From Sipunculus nudus (Eukaryota; Annelida; Sipuncula; Golfingiida; Sipunculidae): a stretch of 64,000 bases of DNA. Of the stretch, positions 11,008 through 23,050 are shown piece by piece. The stretch covers positions 20,423,839-20,487,838 of the forward strand of contig CM049316.1 of assembly GCA_026874595.1 (NCBI GenBank), read 5' to 3'. How positions within the stretch are numbered: the stretch's first letter is position 1; every line of letters begins with the position of its first letter. Under the pieces are notes generated by a model, which was not told the DNA's origin, made no database searches, and was given only the letters and a program-made list of their open reading frames with translations. A program made the position numbers and the translations under genes.

Positions 11008-11345
11008 GGCCAAAATTAAATAAAAAGGAATGGTTCTCAGGCACTTTTTTTTCATAAATCAATGCGGGCTGGCGCTTTTTTTATTTTAATTTTTGGTATG
11101 TTTCGATAAAAATGTCAAATGATAAGGGAAAAGCATGAAAATAACAGTTTTATTTTGCTAAATAAGTAAAAGCACTACAAAACAAAGGAAATTTTATGGT
11201 TTTATCTTCTTGAAAGAAATGTTGGAGCGGCAGCAGCTCAAAATTGGAAAGTTTTTTTTCGAAAATCAAAATAAAAATTTTGATGCCGGGGTTTAAAATT
11301 AATGCGGGCGGTGTCTGAGAACCATACCTTTAATTTTTTTTGGCC
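11008..11345. mobile_element. ~338-bp MITE, copy 2, inverted relative to copy 1
   Basis: Starts GGCCAAAATTAAA and ends with its inverse TTTAATTTTTTTTGGCC; the subterminal GGTTCTCAGGCAC/GTGTCTGAGAACC pair matches copy 1. Interior blocks such as AAGTAAAAGCACTACAAAAC are the reverse complement of copy 1. The copies are 486 bp apart. Confidence 0.8.
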
Positions 11346-11446
11346 TATATGAAGCCATAAGCAGAAAGGTTAAATTGATTAACCTGTCGATATTGATTAA
11401 CAATTTCGCAAGTTTATTGACAATTAAGGCTGCAAATTAATGTCCG

Positions 11447-11449
<3 letters not shown>

Positions 11450-11508
<59 letters not shown>
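11450..11508. repeat. TA microsatellite followed by TG repeats
   Basis: About 29 TA units, then a short TG/GTGTCTG run leading into the direct repeat at 11527. Confidence 0.97.
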
Positions 11509-11513
<5 letters not shown>

Positions 11514-11526
11514 CTGTGTGTGTGTG

Positions 11527-11694
11527 TGTATGTAACAGGCTCCTGTGTATACTCAGAGAGTGTAAGTGATGCCCAATAGAGGGCACCCAATTTATAGTCT
11601 TTTAAGTTCATTTAAGTGTCTATGATGTCCAACAGGGGACATCACTAGTCGTTAATTAGCTATTTGCATATATTTTCCTTATGGGGTTAAGTTA
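11527..11694 (+). repeat. 168-bp direct repeat, left copy
   Basis: Runs from TGTAACAGGCTCCTGTGTAT through GTGATGCCCAATAGAGGGCA to CCTTATGGGGTTAAGTT, and is nearly identical to 14056-14223. The TGTAACAG start resembles LTR ends, but the copies do not end in CA and no primer-binding site is evident, so the class is unassigned. Confidence 0.85.
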
Positions 11695-11699
11695 GTGGT

Positions 11700-13290
11700 G
11701 GGAGTCGGTTCCTTTTTCATAATCGATCATCGATTTGAGCAAACCGACTGATGATCGATTAGTAATCGGCTCAGACAAATATGTACAATAATCAAAGAAA
11801 TATGCAATTATCTGTGAAACTGTAACTACATTTTCCCGGCAGGCATTCTCCTCTGGCGCACGAGTGTAACGATCCTTCCACGTATAAAGACTAATCTTAA
11901 GGATCAAATTTAACGATCGGCAATGTCGGGTAAATCTTTCATAATGGAATTTAAGAGCATCTAAGAATATTAGGCCTGTAAAGGGGCTGTTTTTCTAGCA
12001 CATGAAGGCCGATTTTACGGGCACAGGTGCGCTTGGGGCAGATCACACCAAAAAAAAAAAAAAAAAATTTCAGACAAGTCCAATAAAATTATAAAAAAAA
12101 CCTGAAATCTAAATACCCGACCGGCCGGGTCGCCATGCAGGACGCCTAGACGCACTTGACTAAGTCTTAAGTCGCATTCCCTCTAGCTGGGGTGCACAGC
12201 AGCTCTGAGGCGCAGTCGGGCGTGACACAGTTTATCATACTGAGCTCAGTTTTTCGTCGATTGACGCTTTACGCTGCACAACGCTTTATAAACGTTTTTT
12301 GATGAAGCGAAATAATTTGTGTGAGAGTTTCCGACCATAACCTGTCTGTCTTAGTCTGGCACCGGGTCTTGGGTTTGTTTGGAAAAACACATTAAATGGA
12401 CCCATAACGAATAAACTTCTTCGCCTCACTGGATATGGTGGATCATTATTTCGTAGGACTCTTGTGAGTATTTCATTTGTTTTGTTTTTTATACGGACTC
12501 GGTTTTATTAACAGCTGTCATTGTATGTACTGCTATATTATATTCACTATATGTTTGGGTAAAGGTACACTGTATTTGTAACTATATTATGTATTAATCA
12601 TTTAGAGATAGGGATACTTGCCATTCACCGTTTTTATTAAGCGATTCGTTTGATTATTATCGTAAATTCATCCTGAGGAATTTTTCAAACTCCCCCCCCC
12701 CCCCTTATATTTTGGCTGTGCTGCCATCTAGTGCCGCTGTGTTTTCGTGTTGGCACCTGGTGACACAAGTCTTTATCGTCGTGCGTACGTTCAATAAACA
12801 CGTGCTGCCACCTAGTGACACTTTGATGCACTTGACATTTTTTTCCCATGTCAACAACCTTTGAGCCTTTAAATGGAGTTAATGAAAAACTTACCATAAC
12901 TACATAGTCATATACTTTATTTTTTTATTATCCATATTCGCCTTATCCAATTAATCATCCAACATTAGTGCCTTTTTTTGTCTTTCTATCATTTGATCAT
13001 ATTGTGAGTTGTCATTTAATTGCCTAGTTTATGGTTTACAGTTGGATAAATCAAACATTCGACATTTGCATCGACATAGCACTGATTCACATAGTTAAGA
13101 GTACTAATCAAATATAATATACATTTTATATTTGTCCAAAGGATTCTCTTGTTATCATGAAAGTCATCTCATGGTTGATTAATTAAGGTAGCGTTTGTTC
13201 CTGCTATTATGAAAGTCAATTGCATAGTGACTGAATATAGCAGCAAAAGTTCATATCCATTAGTCTATAAATACAAAATGGTAGACATAT
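11700..13290. other. no recognised gene; short degenerate repeats
   Basis: Between the left direct repeat and the ORF at 13294 I see a GATCGATT-rich stretch (11700-11775), an A-run (12050-12067), a C-run (about 12692-12704) and two GCTGCCAYCTAGTG words (12718, 12806). ATGGTGGATCATTATTTCG at about 12436, followed by GTGAGT, could be a small first exon, but nothing supports it beyond the splice-like context. Confidence 0.5.
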
Positions 13291-13293
13291 TGT

Positions 13294-13797
13294 GTGTTGT
13301 TAGCATCCATGGGATACCAACTGATGCCAATTATGAGGAAATATCTACTCATATGGCTAAGGTTGGCAAGTCGCTATAATAGTCGTATCTTTCAAAACGC
13401 ACGAGAAACTGTTGACCTGCAGGAGGACCAAGAACTGATAGAAACTGAAGATTCTCTAGGTAGCGATTCAGACGGAAGGAGAACGGATACTGTCAACTCT
13501 GATGAATGTGAAGTTAACCAAGGTCCCGAGATAGGAATAACACCGGAGTATGCACCAGAAGAAATTTTATCAGACGTATCCGAGCCTATGTTACCATCAG
13601 ATGTCGATGTTCCTCAGTTTAACATTCAAGAAATACCACTGGATCCATCTGAACCAGAACCCAGTGAGCCTGAACAGAATGTTTCTGCTCAGGAACACAT
13701 TCCATCCTGGACTTCAGATGATATTCCACAAAATTTAGCAGACCACAACGACATTAAAGACCACCTGCTCATCTGTGTTCAGATGAATATGTCGTAG
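13294..13797 (+). CDS. unrecognised acidic Ser/Pro/Glu-rich ORF (hypothetical, may be partial)
   Basis: An open frame of up to 167 codons. From about residue 40 it is strongly acidic and looks protein-like (DLQEDQELIETEDSLGSDSD; later LDPSEPEPSEPEQN), suggesting a disordered region. The first ~35 residues are less convincing; a TAG|C splice-like acceptor at about 13304 may mean the true exon begins there or later. I see no domain, signal peptide or membrane segment. It lies within the 2.4-kb segment bracketed by 168-bp direct repeats and could belong to a mobile element. No function is proposed. Confidence 0.35.
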   Translation: MLLASMGYQLMPIMRKYLLIWLRLASRYNSRIFQNARETVDLQEDQELIETEDSLGSDSDGRRTDTVNSDECEVNQGPEIGITPEYAPEEILSDVSEPMLPSDVDVPQFNIQEIPLDPSEPEPSEPEQNVSAQEHIPSWTSDDIPQNLADHNDIKDHLLICVQMNMS

Positions 13798-14055
13798 GAT
13801 TTAAGAATAGATAAATATTGTTGTATATTGTTACTAATTTTCATCAGTGATTCATGTTTCAGATGGAACAGCTACGAATAATCTCCATGCTTGTCCTTGA
13901 CAAGATATCTGAAAAAAAATAATACATAAATAAACAAATACGATAATGGGTGATATAAACGTATTACCCTATCAATTATGGTTATTGCTGATATGTGTTA
14001 TTACTGATACTGTAAAACGAATATTAATGCTTGTCCATTGGTAAGATACCTAATG

Positions 14056-14223
14056 ACGTGTGTAACAGGCTCGTGTGTATACTCAGATAGTGTAAGTGAT
14101 GCCCAATTGAGGGCACCCCATTTATAGTCTTTTAAGTTCATTTTAGTGTCTATGATGTCCAACAGGGGGCATCAACAGTCGTTAATTAGCCATTTGCATA
14201 TATATTTTCCTTATAGGGTTAAG
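14056..14223 (+). repeat. 168-bp direct repeat, right copy
   Basis: Matches 11527-11694 with scattered substitutions (TGTAACAGGCTCGTGTGTAT; GTGATGCCCAATTGAGGGCA). Sequence diverges immediately after GGTTAAGTT in both copies. Confidence 0.85.
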
Positions 14224-14939
14224 TTCACTTATTTAATATGCACACGTCACACTGCGCCTTACATCTGACTCTGCGGCCAAAACGATTTTAATATTCTTCA
14301 TTTTTGTGCCATTCCGTCTTCTCGCTTCGGGCGAGATTATCTTACGATGTGCCGCTCTGTACTGTGGATCGAACCTGTGGCTGCTTAAAGCTCACGTCGC
14401 GGCGGTCGTGAAGAACAAATGGTTAGCCCATTCGGTGATCGGACCTAGGTTCGGAGGTGCAAAAGTCCGCCACTTCTAGTCAGTGGTGGTTCCGGGAATT
14501 AAGGAAAAGGGAGTTCTAATCCAGGAGGACAAAGGACAAAGCCTTAAAAAGTCCCCAGGTCCGGGAAAAGGGGTCCAGGTCGCAAAAAATTGTGTGAAAC
14601 CCTTGAAAAATGTTGCGGAGCCTGAAAAGGGGGGGGGGGGGGGTAAGACATGAACACATTTATGCTTTAAATTTTGTTTGAATAAGGGTATAATGGCCTT
14701 ACCCGGGTCATAGTCATATAATATGTGTGCTCCCGTCTGAAGTAGTGTATTTCATATACAAATGAGTTTTTTCCCAATGCCGACACTTGTTCATCGAAAG
14801 CTGATCATTAACATGCAGATAATTGTGTTGCTGACTTCAGATTTAGCCTGATTAACCTTTTTCTGTGTAGTATTAGGAACGCTAATTGTTTCTCAATTCC
14901 AGGTTACAGTTGAACTGACCCTCATTATATAACCCAGCC

Positions 14940-14979
14940 CAGTGGCGTCAATTTTTCTTCCAGGGTGGGGGGATGACTT

Positions 14980-15049
<70 letters not shown>

Positions 15050-15110
15050 TAAATATATACCTTTTTTAAGCGTCTCTGAGTGACATATTCAACTTTACAT
15101 ATATATAATC

Positions 15111-15161
<51 letters not shown>

Positions 15162-15424
15162 CTTAATCATATTTCAAATAATTATGATACTTTGGAAAAC
15201 AAGTTATGTTGTGAATTCTAAGCAAGGTTTAGCTACATATGACATTGTTTATTAAATGGATCCAGTCTTTAATTCTATTTATTAAAATATTTCATTTGCA
15301 ATATTATAATATTATTCTCTGAAAAGTGTGTCTGTGGGGGGGATGATAACATTGACCATCCCCCCTTGCCAAAAAGTGGGGGAGGGGTATATATACCCCC
15401 CATCCCCCCATATTGACGCCCCTG
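14940..15424. mobile_element. 485-bp hAT-type MITE
   Basis: Left end CAGTGGCGTCAATTTT; right end in reverse complement CAGGGGCGTCAATATG. The flanking 8-mers are ACCCAGCC (14932-14939) and ATCCAGCC (15425-15432), a 7-of-8 target site duplication. The CAGKGGCG termini and 8-bp duplication are typical of hAT elements. The interior is TA, CA and ATT microsatellite with G-rich flanks and no transposase. Confidence 0.85.
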
Positions 15425-15432
15425 ATCCAGCC

Positions 15433-16770
15433 GATTTCCCCTTTTCTTCCTGCCAAATCTAAGGAGGAATTTGAAGTTACTTTGATTTTAAGTGATACAG
15501 CTGTATTTATGCGGTTAACTATAAATGTTTTCATATATCCACACGTTTCTTGAATCGAGCAGTAAAAAAAGGATTTCTACATAATTTTCTGTATGTATTT
15601 TCATAATTACGAGTTATGTATTTTCATGATTAACAGTAATACAGCAGACACGTGATCAACGCCGTCTATAAGACTTAATCTCCAGGCTGAATAGAGACAC
15701 CCAAACGACTGCATGTATAATGCCGACTTCGTATTAATGTTCTAGGTTATCATTTGACATGGCTCTTTAACCTCTAATCCAATAATAGTTCCGGGTTACC
15801 CGCATGGGCCTCAGACAGACCGCCCATGCATTACTACGATCAGGATGCGCCAATGAATTTTAGAAACAAGAATGGTTTTATAAAAAAACAACGAACACAA
15901 TAAACCTTCAGATCGTTAATTAATTGCAATTAAAGCCGACGGGCTTTACCAGGGTCTTTTATTAATTAAGGAACTCTCCTATACAGCCTATAAACGTTAC
16001 AGATGCAGATCACTGCATGTGCAACGGTGAGTAACTGCATGATGTGAAACAAAAATAATAGTACATCATAAGGCAATAAATATAATTCAGCTTTTCGGCC
16101 CTTCCTGTATCAATTCATTGAGCTTTATCTAATACCATTCTAACGCATATTTAATTATATTTAATTGCCAATGGTATTAAACATAGGTTATAAAAGTTTG
16201 GTCATATAGTGGAATAAATAATTGAAAGGTGTTTCATTTTGTCCCTTTATCATTTATAAAATTTAATGAAGGTTTTGATTAAGTTTGACCAAGCTGACGA
16301 AAATTAATCTGAAGGCATAATTTGGTAAAGTGTTTGTCTGCAAAGTTTAAGACAATATGGAAATGCCTACATCTCACGTTTACCTTGTCATATATTCCAA
16401 AGAAATCAGAATTAGCTCCGTATAAATGTTAAGTTACGTTACAATTGTGGAAAGCTTTCATATGTGGGCCTATATTGATGGATGTAAAACTGTATAGTTG
16501 TATTGTAAGTGTTTATATCTTACTAAAATCATTATATGGATATTTATTGCGGACCTATAATATACAACGGAGAATAAGATACAACACCTCAACATTTTGT
16601 TATTTCCTTCCACAGAGAGAAAACAACCCAGTCCCTGTAGACGCAAAGCATTCTTGGTACGCGGAACAGAATTAACATAAGTTCGCCAAAACGATAGGTG
16701 CACGAGATTTGTAGCATTCTCCACACAATTATTAGTTCACTTAAATTTAATCAGGGAATTTGGAAAGACT
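15433..16770. other. no gene recognised
   Basis: AT-rich sequence with only short open frames that lack any recognisable motif. It leads into the plus-strand TLR pseudogene. Confidence 0.5.
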
Positions 16771-16774
16771 GAAG

Positions 16775-17380
16775 ATGAAGCATACGTTATCGCATATACA
16801 TGTTATTTTTTTGCCATATATAGTTTTATCTGAAGGCTAGTCATTCCGTTGCTCTCCATGTGCCTGCACACGAGTTGGATTGTCAGTCAGCGTTAACTGC
16901 AACAGTCAAAACCTTCCCGAGATCCCTGATATGTGTCAAGATAACGTTACAGAGTTCATACTCTCTGGAAACAAGATATCCCGGATTAGGAAAAACGCTT
17001 CCATAAAGTGTGTTAATCTGATTAAACTGGACCTGCGTTGATCAGAATTCCAGATTTTAGAAACTGGAGCATTCCAGGGCTTGTCCCGTTTGCATGTTTT
17101 AGATATCAGATACAATTCCACCAGTCGCGGAACGATTATTGTCACAACACTTTATCCGTCGCAGATGGTGTAAATTTGAAATGCATATGGCTCGGATCCA
17201 CATGATGAAAAGAGGTGTTGATAAAATCATTGTAGTTTGCTCGAGGAGGTTCCAACTGATGGTATGCCGCACACCCTGGTGGATATTCTTCGACGTCATA
17301 CATACCTTGTATGGCCAAGAGAGGACATGATTGTTCATATCCCTGTATTTTGAGCACGTCTGCTGTCAGCGCTTCGATAG
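16775..17380 (+). pseudogene. Toll-like receptor pseudogene, LRR cap joined to TIR by internal deletion
   Basis: From ATG at 16775 the frame gives a signal-like segment with an in-frame TAG, then the LRRNT cap CSPCACTRV ... CNSQNLPEIPDMCQDNVTEF, close to the cap of the intact receptor at 23051-25405. One LRR follows, with a TGA in LDLR*SEF. After LDIRYN the frame passes straight to STSRGTIIV, deep in the TIR domain: about 570 residues (most LRRs, LRRCT, membrane span, TIR box 1 and BB loop) are missing, in frame at the junction. A one-base shift follows, then LSQHFIRRRWCKFEMHMARI and, after another shift, HTLVDILRRHTYLVWP. A final TGA replaces the box 3 Trp codon. It cannot encode a receptor and lies on the opposite strand to the other cluster members. 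Confidence 0.92.
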
Positions 17381-17934
17381 GCTTCAGCAATGATACTTCA
17401 TTTCAACTTGTGTAAGTCACTATGTGGACCGAGAATATAATTCTAATAAGTTACTGTTGTAATGATCAGGTCTTACATCAAACAAACGAGGGGCTCCCAA
17501 GCACCGGTCAGGAGGCCAAGAAGAACACAGAGGCTGAAATTCAGAACAAATCGATCTGTTTGAGGTCATCATTCGATGAAGTTTAAAGTTTAAACTTTGG
17601 ACTTTGAAGTTTGTTTTCATAGTACTCTTACACGGGCACATTATGTTTAATATTTCATCTGTTGTGCTCGTGTCGAGTGAGGTGAGAGAGCAATGCAGGT
17701 TTTGTTAAGTGAAATAAATATAAACAAGAAATTTGGAGTAAAATGTTTCCAGTAAAGGTGAGGTGGTTTTCTAATAATCTTTGGTTCTTCGGTCCCGAAC
17801 TTTAAGTTTAAGCCATCTCTGACAGGTATTGGTTGTGTTTAGGGAAAGGTGTATTCATAAATAAACGAACCCTTATCCCCACGTGTTTGTTGTAGATTTC
17901 AACGGACTAACATCTGTATAGTTTAGTTTTTTCA

Positions 17935-18262
17935 AGGTTTTATCTCTGGAGGCGTGTCCATATTAGAATTCATGTTGTTATTGACGGTCGGCATAATAGG
18001 GAGTGGTGATTGGCCAGAGGACGGTCAGGACGTATGACGTCAGCAAACTAATATAAGTCGTGATGATGGGGATGTTCGAGACATTTGCCCCTATAGCCTG
18101 ACGATACCTGCAGTCCAGGGGCAGGCCTTCATGTATCAAGAGTCTAGACAGCTGATATATGATGCCTATAAGCGTAGCTAGTTGATGTCTGAGGAAGGTC
18201 ACGGTGATTTCCCTGTAACGGACTTCAGATGGGGTATCGATTGTGCCGACGGACTGGTTATC
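17935..18262 (+). repeat. non-coding block shared with 50930-51215
   Basis: Shares GGAGGCGTGTCCATATT-like, GGTCGGCATAATAGGG, TGGCCAGAGGACG and GATTTCCC...GTGCCGA blocks with 50930-51215 in the same order and orientation. The blocks flank TLR pseudogenes but sit differently relative to each, so they are not simply a co-duplicated 3' flank. Confidence 0.6.
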
Positions 18263-19155
18263 TGGCGATTATACCTGTTTTGAGCGCTTCCAGGAACAGA
18301 CCAAGGACTTTATTTAATCGCGTAATTGTAGAGGCACTGGATATCGCTATGTTGAAGCATATTCAGCTACCTAGAACTGGATGTTTCCTGGAGACATCAG
18401 CTGTGAAAGACATTGATTCTAAGTCCAGATGGAATAGTCTGTGTGTTTTGCTTGAACTGTACCTCCAGAGGTAAACGAATATACGAAGGACTGTTGGTGT
18501 TCGGGGCTCCGTGTAACTGTGAGTGGACTGATTGTATTCTGTACACAGCACGAGAGAGCAGAAAGACGACCAGTGCAACATTCTGATGTCACGTGTGACC
18601 ATGAGAAGTGTAAACAAGTGTATTGTGTCTAAGAATTGGTGCTTATTTCCATGAATATTTTTTTTATCCTTCAGAACTTTTCAATCCTGTTGACAGGACT
18701 TGTGATAACGGCTTAAGTTTAGGACATACAAGGGAGTTATAACATAGCCACACCTAGGTGCGAGGATTCCTAAAAGATTTCGCAAGTAACATCGCACCTG
18801 CCCTAAACCGGGGACTGCTCACTTCTTATATTGTAACTCCATGGCTGTATTAAGCACTACCAGTGATTGAAAGCTGAGGAGCGTAATTTAGATGGCCCCT
18901 GTAAATACCGGACCGTAGCTCCTCTGAGAGAGTCTCCTTTTCTTGCATAACACAAAGGCGATAGTCTGTTAAAAATCGCAATATAACTATCATTATGTGC
19001 TTTAAGAAGAATTTCACTATCCTGCAGAATTCAAGTAACATATTGGTACAGATACAAAGTTAGGGTAAATACTGTGTACATTTTACTCGAATTTATATGG
19101 TATAAAAATGTAACACTGCCCTGAGGGAGATAAGTTTAGAAAATGCCTTAATTAA

Positions 19156-19209
<54 letters not shown>

Positions 19210-21700
19210 TTCATGTGTTTTTGTGTCACTGTGTTCCACTTTATATCAAGGGAAGTACATACACACATCAAAATAAATATTTTGTCAGATGTGGTTTAGA
19301 CTGATGGGTGCGGCTTTACATTTATATCCGTAGGTCCCCATCTTTGTTCATCCAACCCTGGATACAACTATTTTATCTCGATGCTATCTTTGCTGAAACT
19401 GTTCACATGGTAATCGGCCCATATTCAAGGTCCACATAAAATATGGGTAAATTATGACATACATCGGGCATGGTCGTAGTAACCACGGATAGGATCTGTA
19501 TACATTAATCCCTAAGTGAGAGATCATGCTGTGGCAGCACATAAACAACTAGAATATTTTAGCACTTACAAAACAAAACACATATAGGTATCTTCAAATC
19601 CCCAAATTGACAGAAAAAATACGCCGTACATATATTTCTAAATCATAGAGATAACAAACATATACATAAATAACATACAAGATAAAGCTTAAGGTCGCCA
19701 TATTTTCAAACTCGTCCCGAATCTTGCTAAAAGTAATTTGAGAGTCACATTTCTGGAAAAAAATATATACAATTTTTTAAACTTAATCGTGTATACAAGT
19801 AATCCCAGAGACGATGAACTGTTATTCAAATGATTTGACCTTTAAATTAACGGTCAAAGTCACCAGTTTTCAAACTTTTCCGAGACATATGATACATTAA
19901 AAGTTATGGGGTAGAAAAAAATAAATATCGCTTGATTGGTCCTGAAAATCAAGGTGGCGGACCCCCTCCGGTCCAACCGCCTAGGGTAGGACGCAGCGCA
20001 CATACCTGTATGTTCGACTGTTTGTAATGAATCTCCTCTTGAACATTGTAAAAGTATTTTTAATAAAAATAACGACGTGATCTTCCTTTATCACGAATTA
20101 AGAAGAATGAAAGTCTGTGAAAATGAAGTGAAAGCAATTTCAAGACTTTGTGTCATGCTTCTTATTTGGACCATTTTATTCAAACATAAGAAAACGCTAA
20201 TACTCCTGCCAGCAATTTTGATCAAAGAAATAACAATAGACGCGATGATAAACCGTTTCAACAATATACGTCACCGATTCTTATTGAAAGAATTTATGAA
20301 CATATAGGTAAATTAACATCAGCTTAGTATGTATGAAAGCTGACATAGTTTTGTGGCGGCAAAAGGCGGTGTCAAAATACAAAGCACAATCACAGACAGC
20401 AATCTAATAATAGGGGCAAGGTATTTAGATCATCAGTATATTTATGTGCAGACAGTAAACTACTTCATATGTATAAGAGTGTTTAATAGAAACTATCAAG
20501 ATGACCATTGATTGTTGTATGGGTTGCTTTTAAATTTGCTATGCAAATTTACCCAAATTAGGATATGTCGCGAAAGCTACAAGTCACATATTTTCTTATG
20601 CGCTTGTGGTTTTTTAGAAGAGTCTGTAACGTTTAAAAGACTGTTGGGTTGAAGAGGTTGGTGATTGATATACGATAGATTGTTTTATATCACTTTTGGA
20701 AAACTGTTACAGAATATATGTATGGTACTTATTTTTTATAGAATAGCCTAAATAGCAATAAAAAGCACAAAGACGCAATGTTCGCTCATTTTCACATAAT
20801 TTTTAAATTAACACAATTAATGTTTTGGATTAACGTGTTTTGAGAATACAATGGTGTGAGCAGTCTTGCAAAATTAAGACAGAAGATTCCCTTTTATTTA
20901 AACAGTTTCTAATTTGACCATTGCTGCTTTCCTGGGTTTCACGACTGCGTCTATCACAGTTATAAAAATAATTCGGGGTTTCTTTAATCTTTCAATTATG
21001 ACGGGGATGTAGCCTTTAGTGATGATGACTGACATTATTATTATCATTATATTTTGGCATCATGTTCCCATGTTAATTATGGTGAATAAATGTGTGGAAC
21101 GTGCTCCCATTCAAATCAAATTGAACAAAAGGTAATAAAATTATGATAGAACACATCAAACACGCAACCATCCCTGGCCTGGTCCTTTTTCCCACGAAAA
21201 GGTTTGGAATCTGCCCTGTGCGCGTTTGATTGGTTGGCCTGTTTCAATTAGTGATGTAACCTACGCCTTTTATGGGCAATGTTTTACTCATTATTTAGGG
21301 ATCGCATAATAGATGTTAAGGCCACCCGTTGGGAGCAAAATAAGTACTGACGTTTAAATAGATGATATCACAGTTCTGTGGTTTGAGTATTTCGATACAC
21401 AACATTCACAGGTAAGTACTTGTCTTCTCAAAACCCTTCTCTTTGTAAAGCCAGCAAGGTCACACATGTAACATGTACATAAGAAAAAATGCTCAAATCT
21501 AACTGGACAGATGGTCCGGAATATTGGTGTGCCAATGGTCATGGGAATTTCTAACTTGTACATTTTAAAATTTTCTTCCGTAATCAAATGCGCGTCTAAA
21601 TGTGATTTAAAAATTATAAGAATCATGCCATATGTTAGGACCTAAGATATGATTTGCCATGTATTTACTTTCCCGATTTTATAAGTTTGTTTGCATTAAG
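18263..21700. other. no gene recognised
   Basis: AT-rich intergenic DNA with a TA microsatellite at 19152-19207. The longest open frames (for example 20077-20307) show no motif or compositional sign of coding. Confidence 0.5.
19152..19207. repeat. TA microsatellite
   Basis: Interrupted then perfect TA repeat. Confidence 0.95.
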
Positions 21701-21703
21701 GCA

Positions 21704-21705
<2 letters not shown>

Positions 21706-21758
<53 letters not shown>
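21706..21758. repeat. TA microsatellite
   Basis: About 26 TA units upstream of a short degenerate tandem repeat. Confidence 0.95.
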
Positions 21759-21762
<4 letters not shown>

Positions 21763-21799
21763 AGGAGAGATCTAGTTTAATGATATGCCATTAAATGAA

Positions 21800-22062
21800 C
21801 GCTAACCGCACCACGGATGGCATAAGTATAATCATATTTAACAATTATATGAAGTAGTTGATAATAGTAGTTTACCTCGTTGGGCAAGCCTAAGTAAAAA
21901 AAAGTGGTGACACTTACCTTTTAAAAAAATAAACTATTAACCACACCACATACAACACATGATATAAGGAGGTGACGTGAGGAGGTGGCATAAGTGAAAC
22001 CGTGGTGACACTAACTGGAAAACAAATCAACTATTTGAACCACACTACACACTGCGCAAGTA
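21800..22062. repeat. degenerate ~100-bp tandem repeat
   Basis: GTGGTGACACT followed about 30-40 bp later by AACCACAC and then TGGCATAAGT recurs about every 100 bp (around 21900 and 22000, with a partial copy near 21810). Confidence 0.55.
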
Positions 22063-22431
22063 TTCTCATTCTGGAGAGCATGACCAAAACAGTGATTCCT
22101 GGTTACACAAAATGTTTATTCACAAGCCTCAGGTAACTGAAAAACAATCTATTCAATAAAAATTAATAATTATTATATATGACTCCTTGATTTGTTGTAA
22201 ATGAAAAGTCACCATTCCGTTAAACTTATTGTACGCACAAGATTTAATGCGATCTTAAGGGAAATTGATAATTAAGCATATATTTCATAATAGTCATATT
22301 TCATAATACGTATTTATTAATGGTTTGGTCTATACGCATATGTCATAAATGTCATAATTACTAAAGAAAAAGCAAGTATGGTGACTAAATAGAAGAAAAA
22401 CTACTCGATACATATATTTTTTCTGCAAATA

Positions 22432-22435
<4 letters not shown>

Positions 22436-22466
<31 letters not shown>

Positions 22467-22597
22467 CAGTACATATATATTTATATGTACAATATCAATA
22501 CATATATAGAGGAACTGAATTTAGATAATTTCTTCTACTGCGTTGTTTCATATGTTGCACTCAACAGGTCAATTTATATATATTAGGTGCGCCATGA

Positions 22598-22654
<57 letters not shown>
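22436..22654. repeat. CA, TA and GA microsatellites
   Basis: CA then TA at about 22436-22466, TA at 22597-22623 followed directly by GA to about 22653. They lie within 400 bp of the 3' end of the intact TLR gene. Confidence 0.95.
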
Positions 22655-22658
<4 letters not shown>

Positions 22659-23050
22659 CGTATGCTGCTTATTGCATATAGGACTGGAACATGAATACAC
22701 AGAAAAGCCGCTTCACTGCCGATTGCCGGTCGACAAGATGGACATAAGTAAAAATGTGGTTCTAACCCAAAATGTGCCATTGAAAATTAAAGAACTTGGT
22801 CCTTATATTATTATTTCTTAAAAATGTTATGGTAAAAACATATAGCTTTGAATTAAAATATGAGAAGCATCTATTTAAGATAAAAAGTGAAATGTTAAAC
22901 ATTTACACAGTCATATATGTAACTATACAGTGCGTAAGTGAGAATATAACAAAAGGCAAAATGTATTTCTCCTGCACATAAGGAGTTTTACACCACATCA
23001 GGCTGTAGTACTTTCGTATAAGGTTATATACACAAGGGGTCTCACAAATG

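Noticed and set aside
11527-14223. LTR retrotransposon
   Set aside because: The direct repeats start with TG but do not end in CA, and I see no primer-binding site, gag, protease, RT or integrase; kept only as a bracketed segment.
18229-18617. Overlapping frames on both strands near 18.4 kb
   Set aside because: No domain or family similarity; overlapping opposite-strand frames are expected by chance.
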